From positions 1 through 17,767 of the forward strand of contig JAHWYE010000006.1 in NCBI GenBank assembly GCA_020028195.1: a stretch of 17,767 bases of DNA. The letters run 5' to 3'. Every line of letters starts with the position of its first letter. The stretch's first letter is position 1. Below, in pieces: positions 14,220 to 17,767 of this stretch. The stretch is from Nitrospirota bacterium. Lineage in GTDB: Bacteria > Nitrospirota > Nitrospiria > Nitrospirales > Nitrospiraceae. Both the position numbers and the translations under genes were made by a program. The notes below the pieces were generated by a model. That model was not told the origin of the DNA, did not search any database, and saw nothing but the letters and a program-made list of their open reading frames with translations.

Positions 14220-14918
14220 ATGGACGCGGCCAGGCTTCGTGCCATCATCTTCGATTTCAACGGGGTGATCGCTGACGATGAGACTACGCACTTCCTGACC
14301 TTCCAGCAAGCCCTGCAGGAAGATGGCCTCGCCCTGACGAAAGAGGACTATTATGCGGCCTACCTGGGCATGGACGAACGTAACTGCGCTGACGCGCTTC
14401 TGAAATCCGAAACAGGCGTCAGCGATCGTACCCGCCTGCAGAACATTCTGGATCGCAAGGCAGCCCTCTTCCGGGATTACACGTCCACGCACAGACCGCT
14501 TTTATTTCCGGGAGTGGTGGAGTTCGTCAAGCGGGCTGGCCAGCGTTACAGGCTGGCAATCGCATCGGGAGGAAGGCGGGAGCAAATCGACTTTGCGCTG
14601 CGTGAGACCCCCATCGAGAAGGATTTTGCGGTGATCGCCTCAGCGGAGGATACCGTGATCGGGAAGCCGGACCCGGCCATCTATGAGCTGGCGCTCAAGC
14701 TGGTCAACAGCGTAGGGCCTAAGCCTTCCCTGATCAAGGCGGAGGAATGCCTGGCCATTGAAGACTCGCTGGCCGGCATATGCTCAGTCGTGGCAGCGGG
14801 GATGAAAGTTGTTGCCCTCTCCACCACGTACCAGGCCGAGCAACTCACCGACGCCCATTTGGTGATTCCAACCCTCGAAGGCATCCAGTTGGACCGTCTA
14901 GAAGCACTCTTCAAGTAG
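14220..14918 (+). CDS. HAD-superfamily hydrolase, beta-phosphoglucomutase-like subgroup
   Basis: The 232 residues have all four HAD motifs: I at FDFNGVIADDE with nucleophile Asp12; II at IASGGRRE (Ser116); III at VIGKPDPAIYE (Lys149); and IV at LAIEDSLAG (Glu181, Asp182). The cap inserted after motif I (about 20-90) is of the helical beta-PGM/phosphatase type. The second aspartate of motif I, normally the general acid/base, is Asn14 (DFN instead of DFD), which may lower turnover or mark a subgroup. It probably acts on a small sugar phosphate or phosphorylated metabolite; the substrate cannot be named. The ATG at 14220 has AGGGGGG 7 bases upstream. It is divergent from the antiporter and converges with the epimerase 26 bp away, with no terminator visible. 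Confidence 0.9.
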   Translation: MDAARLRAIIFDFNGVIADDETTHFLTFQQALQEDGLALTKEDYYAAYLGMDERNCADALLKSETGVSDRTRLQNILDRKAALFRDYTSTHRPLLFPGVVEFVKRAGQRYRLAIASGGRREQIDFALRETPIEKDFAVIASAEDTVIGKPDPAIYELALKLVNSVGPKPSLIKAEECLAIEDSLAGICSVVAAGMKVVALSTTYQAEQLTDAHLVIPTLEGIQLDRLEALFK

Positions 14919-14944
14919 GGAGGTTCGTTCAGAAGCTTGCAGGG

Positions 14945-16003
14945 TTATTGATAGAAATCGCGGTACCATTCCACGAATCGCCGGATGCCGACTTCGATCG
15001 GGGTATTCGGCTTGAAATCCACATCCTTGATTAAATCATCAACATCCGCATAGGTCGCCGGCACATCGCCCGGCTGCAAGGGCAGAAAGTTCTTTTCCGC
15101 CTTTTTCCCGAGCGCGCCCTCCAAGATCTCGATGAAGCGCAGCAGCTCCACCGGCTGGTGGTTCCCGATGTTGTAGAGCCGGTAGGGAGCGGAACTGGTG
15201 CCGGGGTTCGGCACGTCGCCGGACCACGTCGGATCTGGCTTGGCCGGCTTGTCAAGGACCCGAACGACTCCCTCGGCGACGTCGTCAATGTAAGTGAAGT
15301 CCCGCTGCATCTTGCCGTAATTGAAGACATCAATTGGTTTGCCAGCCAGAATCGCCTTCGTAAAGAGGAAGAGCGCCATGTCGGGCCGACCCCAGGGACC
15401 ATAGACCGTGAAGAATCGAAGCCCCGTGCAGGTTACGCCATAGAGATGCGCATAGGTATGAGCCATCAGTTCATTGGCCTTCTTGGTAGCAGCATACATC
15501 GAAACCGGATGGTCCACGTTGTCCCGTACCGAGAAGGGCATTCGAGTATGGCCACCATAGACCGAACTGGAGGAGGCATAGACCAGATGCTCCACGCGTG
15601 CATGGCGGCAGCCCTCCAGGACATTGAGGAATCCCACAATGTTGCTATCGGTATAGGCATGAGGATTGACCAAGGAGTAGCGCACCCCGGCCTGGGCCGC
15701 CATATGGACCACCCGGCGAATCGAGCGATCCGCGAACAGGGCGGACATCCCGGCTCGATCCGCGAGATCCATCCTGTGGAACTGAAACCGCTCGAATGGG
15801 GAGAGTTGGGCTAACCGCGCCTCCTTGAGGCGCACGTCGTAATAGTCATTGAGGTTATCCAGGCCCAGGACATGGTCCCCTCGCTCCAAGAGCCGCTTGG
15901 CCACATGGTAGCCGATGAAACCGGCTGCGCCGGTAACAAGGACCACGGGACGTGGATGAGCCTCTGTCTTACTCAAGGCCATGAGCTCCAAGCCAAGGAC
16001 CAT
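14945..16003 (-). CDS. NAD-dependent epimerase, UDP-glucuronate 4-epimerase-like
   Basis: This extended short-chain dehydrogenase of 352 residues has the NAD-binding VTGAAGFIGYHVAK (23-36), the acidic LDNLNDYYDVRLK (48-60), the catalytic SSSSVYGG (144-151) and Y-X3-K (Tyr170, Lys174). The block YGPWGRPDMALFLFTKAIL is typical of UDP-glucuronate 4-epimerases (CapI/GAE group), which make UDP-galacturonate for capsule, O-antigen or exopolysaccharide. An in-frame ATG at 15982 gives 345 residues with GGAG just upstream, while the ATG at 16003 has GAGG very close; the true start is open. It lies 18 bp behind the dehydrogenase-acetyltransferase gene, so both belong to one polysaccharide operon. The substrate is judged from family motifs only. 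Confidence 0.9.
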   Translation of the reverse strand: MVLGLELMALSKTEAHPRPVVLVTGAAGFIGYHVAKRLLERGDHVLGLDNLNDYYDVRLKEARLAQLSPFERFQFHRMDLADRAGMSALFADRSIRRVVHMAAQAGVRYSLVNPHAYTDSNIVGFLNVLEGCRHARVEHLVYASSSSVYGGHTRMPFSVRDNVDHPVSMYAATKKANELMAHTYAHLYGVTCTGLRFFTVYGPWGRPDMALFLFTKAILAGKPIDVFNYGKMQRDFTYIDDVAEGVVRVLDKPAKPDPTWSGDVPNPGTSSAPYRLYNIGNHQPVELLRFIEILEGALGKKAEKNFLPLQPGDVPATYADVDDLIKDVDFKPNTPIEVGIRRFVEWYRDFYQ

Positions 16004-16021
16004 TGCCTCGCTGCCCCCTGT

Positions 16022-17668
16022 TCATGCTGAACCACCTTCCTTGTTTGGGGACAGCCGTTGAAGTTGCTCCTGTCCCACCCTCTGATACTGCTTCCCGCAC
16101 GAGGCGCACGCGGCCTTTTTCCCTTTCACGGTGAGCTTCACTCCGCACTCGCACATCCACCCGGCCACACGGGCCGGGCTGCCCACGACAAGGGCATAAT
16201 CCGGCACATGTTTAGTCACCACCGCGCCGGCGCCGATGAAGGCGTATTGGCCGATCGTGATGCCGCAGAGGATCGTGCAGTTCGCCCCAAGCGTGGTGCC
16301 ACGCTTGACCAGGGTTGGCTTCAGTTCGCGCATGCGGGGAATCTCGCTGCGTGGATTAAAGACGTTCGTAAAGACCATGGACGGGCCGCAAAAGACCGCA
16401 TCCTCGAGCGTCACCCCTTCATAGACCGAGACATTATTCTGGATCTTGACCCGGTTGCCGATGATGACATTGGGCCCGATCACCACGTTCTGACCGATCT
16501 TGCAGTGCTTCCCGATTCGGGAACCGCGGAGTACGTGGGAGAAATGCCAGATGCTGGTGCCTTCACCGATCTCGACTCCCTCGTCTATATAAGCAGACTC
16601 GTGGGCGTCATAGGCACGTGCCCCATGGGTCTGAGCGGTGGATGGTGGCCGAGTCGTTGGTTCCAGGGCTTCCTGGCATTGTTGAAGGACGGTCAACACC
16701 CTGAGCCCTTCCTCGCCGTCGGTTCTCGGACGATTGCGGGTCCTGACACAATTGAGAAAATGGAGACACTCGTTCCGGAGCGGCTCGCTCGAATCGACTG
16801 GGACCGGCTCTGCTGAGGCCTTATTGGCAAGGGGAATATGGTGTTTCCATTCGATGGAGTGGGGATAGAGGAATAGCTTGTCCTTCTTCTCCACGTCGTC
16901 GAAGACCGCCATCTTGTGGTCGCCGACCACGATCAGCTTCTGCTCCTTAAATGGATGGAGCCACGACACGAAGATATGGGCCTTGACTCCGCTGGGGAAT
17001 GACAGGAGGCTCACCGTCACATCCGCAATCCGCTGATGGAGATAGTTGCCTCCCTGCGCCTGGACCGTCTCCGGCATCTCCCCCACCAGACCCAAGATCA
17101 CTGAGATGTCGTGGGGAGCGAAGGACCAAAGGATATTCTCTTCTCGCCTGATCTTGCCGAGGTTGAGACGATTGGAATAGATGTAGTGAATGCGCCCTAA
17201 CTCGCCGCTGTCGATCAGGTCCTTCAGCTTCAGCACCGCAGGGTGATACCAGAGCAGATGCCCGACCATCAGGATGCGACCTTTTTCTCGCGCCAGCGCC
17301 ACCAGCGCTTCACCCATGGGCACCGAGAGACACAAGGGTTTCTCCACACACACATCCTTTCCAGCCAGCAGCGCTTCCCGAATGAGGTCGCCATGCGACT
17401 CGGCCGGAGTGGCGATGGCCACTGCCTGGATGGTGTCGTCTCGCAAGATCTCCGCGTAGGAAGTGACGGTCCGGCACCCGGGGTATTGCTCGCTCAGCTC
17501 ATGCAGGGTGTCCTCATCCCGATCGCAGATCGCGGCAAGCGCCTGGAGGTCGTGGAAGTTCCTGACGAGGTTTTTCCCCCAATACCCGGACCCCACCACT
17601 GCCACGCGAGGGATGGCCTGCTCTCCGTGCATCATCCTAGCCTTCATGGTCGTTCCATCATCGCGCAT
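16022..17668 (-). CDS. fusion of WlbA-like sugar dehydrogenase and WlbB-like N-acetyltransferase
   Basis: The first part (about 20-335) is a Gfo/Idh/MocA oxidoreductase: Rossmann VAVVGSGYWGKNLVRNF (22-38), the EKP motif at Glu109-Lys110-Pro111 (DVCVEKPLCL) and WSFAPHDISVI with His186. The second part (about 355-500) is a left-handed beta-helix acyltransferase of hexapeptide repeats (IGEGTSIWHFSHV, IGQNVVIGPNVIIG). It holds the WbpD/WlbB signature NNVSVYEGVTLEDAVFCGPSMVF. A tail has Cys506, Cys508, Cys521 and Cys524, a likely zinc ribbon. In Pseudomonas and Bordetella these steps are separate enzymes of UDP-2,3-diacetamido-uronic acid synthesis; the aminotransferase between them is not in this window. 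The start is uncertain: ATG at 17668, 17647 or 17635 are all possible, and the frame stays open to the right edge. Confidence 0.9.
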   Translation of the reverse strand: MRDDGTTMKARMMHGEQAIPRVAVVGSGYWGKNLVRNFHDLQALAAICDRDEDTLHELSEQYPGCRTVTSYAEILRDDTIQAVAIATPAESHGDLIREALLAGKDVCVEKPLCLSVPMGEALVALAREKGRILMVGHLLWYHPAVLKLKDLIDSGELGRIHYIYSNRLNLGKIRREENILWSFAPHDISVILGLVGEMPETVQAQGGNYLHQRIADVTVSLLSFPSGVKAHIFVSWLHPFKEQKLIVVGDHKMAVFDDVEKKDKLFLYPHSIEWKHHIPLANKASAEPVPVDSSEPLRNECLHFLNCVRTRNRPRTDGEEGLRVLTVLQQCQEALEPTTRPPSTAQTHGARAYDAHESAYIDEGVEIGEGTSIWHFSHVLRGSRIGKHCKIGQNVVIGPNVIIGNRVKIQNNVSVYEGVTLEDAVFCGPSMVFTNVFNPRSEIPRMRELKPTLVKRGTTLGANCTILCGITIGQYAFIGAGAVVTKHVPDYALVVGSPARVAGWMCECGVKLTVKGKKAACASCGKQYQRVGQEQLQRLSPNKEGGSA

Positions 17669-17767
17669 CGCAATCGTTGCGTTCCTCGCCCTGCTCCCGT
17701 CTTCGGCAAGAGACCAGGCGGCTAGGCTCGTTGAGCCCCTTGTCTCATGAACGGGGGATCGCTGTGG

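Noticed and set aside
15158..15814. + strand open frame of 218 residues opposite the epimerase
   Set aside because: The - strand epimerase has full family motifs; this frame has none and no start signals.
16058..16816. Long + strand open frame of 252 residues opposite the acetyltransferase fusion
   Set aside because: It mirrors a strongly conserved gene on the other strand, and its composition (His/Asp-rich) is typical of an antisense shadow.

Overview
The window is a GC-rich bacterial chromosome segment with dense, mostly housekeeping and metabolic genes. I see no rRNA, tRNA, CRISPR array, transposase or phage gene. The organism is a Gram-negative-type bacterium: genes overlap by 4 bases, sigma70-like promoters are readable, and there is lipopolysaccharide or exopolysaccharide nucleotide-sugar chemistry. 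The gene set and style (bifunctional FTCD, YrkE/TusA-like pair, short CGTTAA-type repeats) would fit Nitrospirota or a neighbouring phylum. That placement is inference and low confidence.

Left third (1-8175): a complete histidine-to-glutamate pathway split into two opposing blocks. On the + strand are hutH, a small unrecognised exported protein and hutU, joined by 4-base stop/start overlaps, then a DsrE-like gene with its own promoter. On the - strand are hutI and ftcD, also joined by a 4-base overlap. The blocks are separated by nth (endonuclease III) and rpsU (ribosomal protein bS21). Histidine ammonia-lyase, urocanate hydratase, imidazolonepropionase and formiminotransferase-cyclodeaminase together convert histidine to glutamate, 5,10-methenyl-tetrahydrofolate and two ammonia. 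No hut regulator or permease is present.

Middle (8176-12017): a non-coding stretch with a possible operator, an unrecognised 127-residue protein with a good promoter, then a - strand pair of sulfur-trafficking type (DsrE/YrkE-like and TusA-like) closed by a clear Rho-independent terminator. Divergent from it, across about 200 bp carrying two mirror-image promoters, is a Rieske non-haem iron oxygenase coupled to an exported, stand-alone Lon-type (S16) serine-lysine protease domain.

Right third (12027-17767): a CPA2/Kef-type cation:proton antiporter with RCK domains (-), a HAD-family hydrolase with an altered DxD motif (+), and a - strand nucleotide-sugar block. That block holds a WlbA-like dehydrogenase fused to a WlbB-like acetyltransferase and a four-cysteine tail, followed 18 bp later by a UDP-glucuronate 4-epimerase-like enzyme. 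It looks like one end of a surface polysaccharide locus continuing past the right edge.

No wholly new system is obvious. The best leads are the exported protein embedded in the hut operon, the apparently leaderless hutH start, the Asp-to-Asn change at a HutI metal ligand, the mirrored promoter region with repeated TTGAC pentamers, and the secreted Lon-like protease coupled to a Rieske oxygenase.
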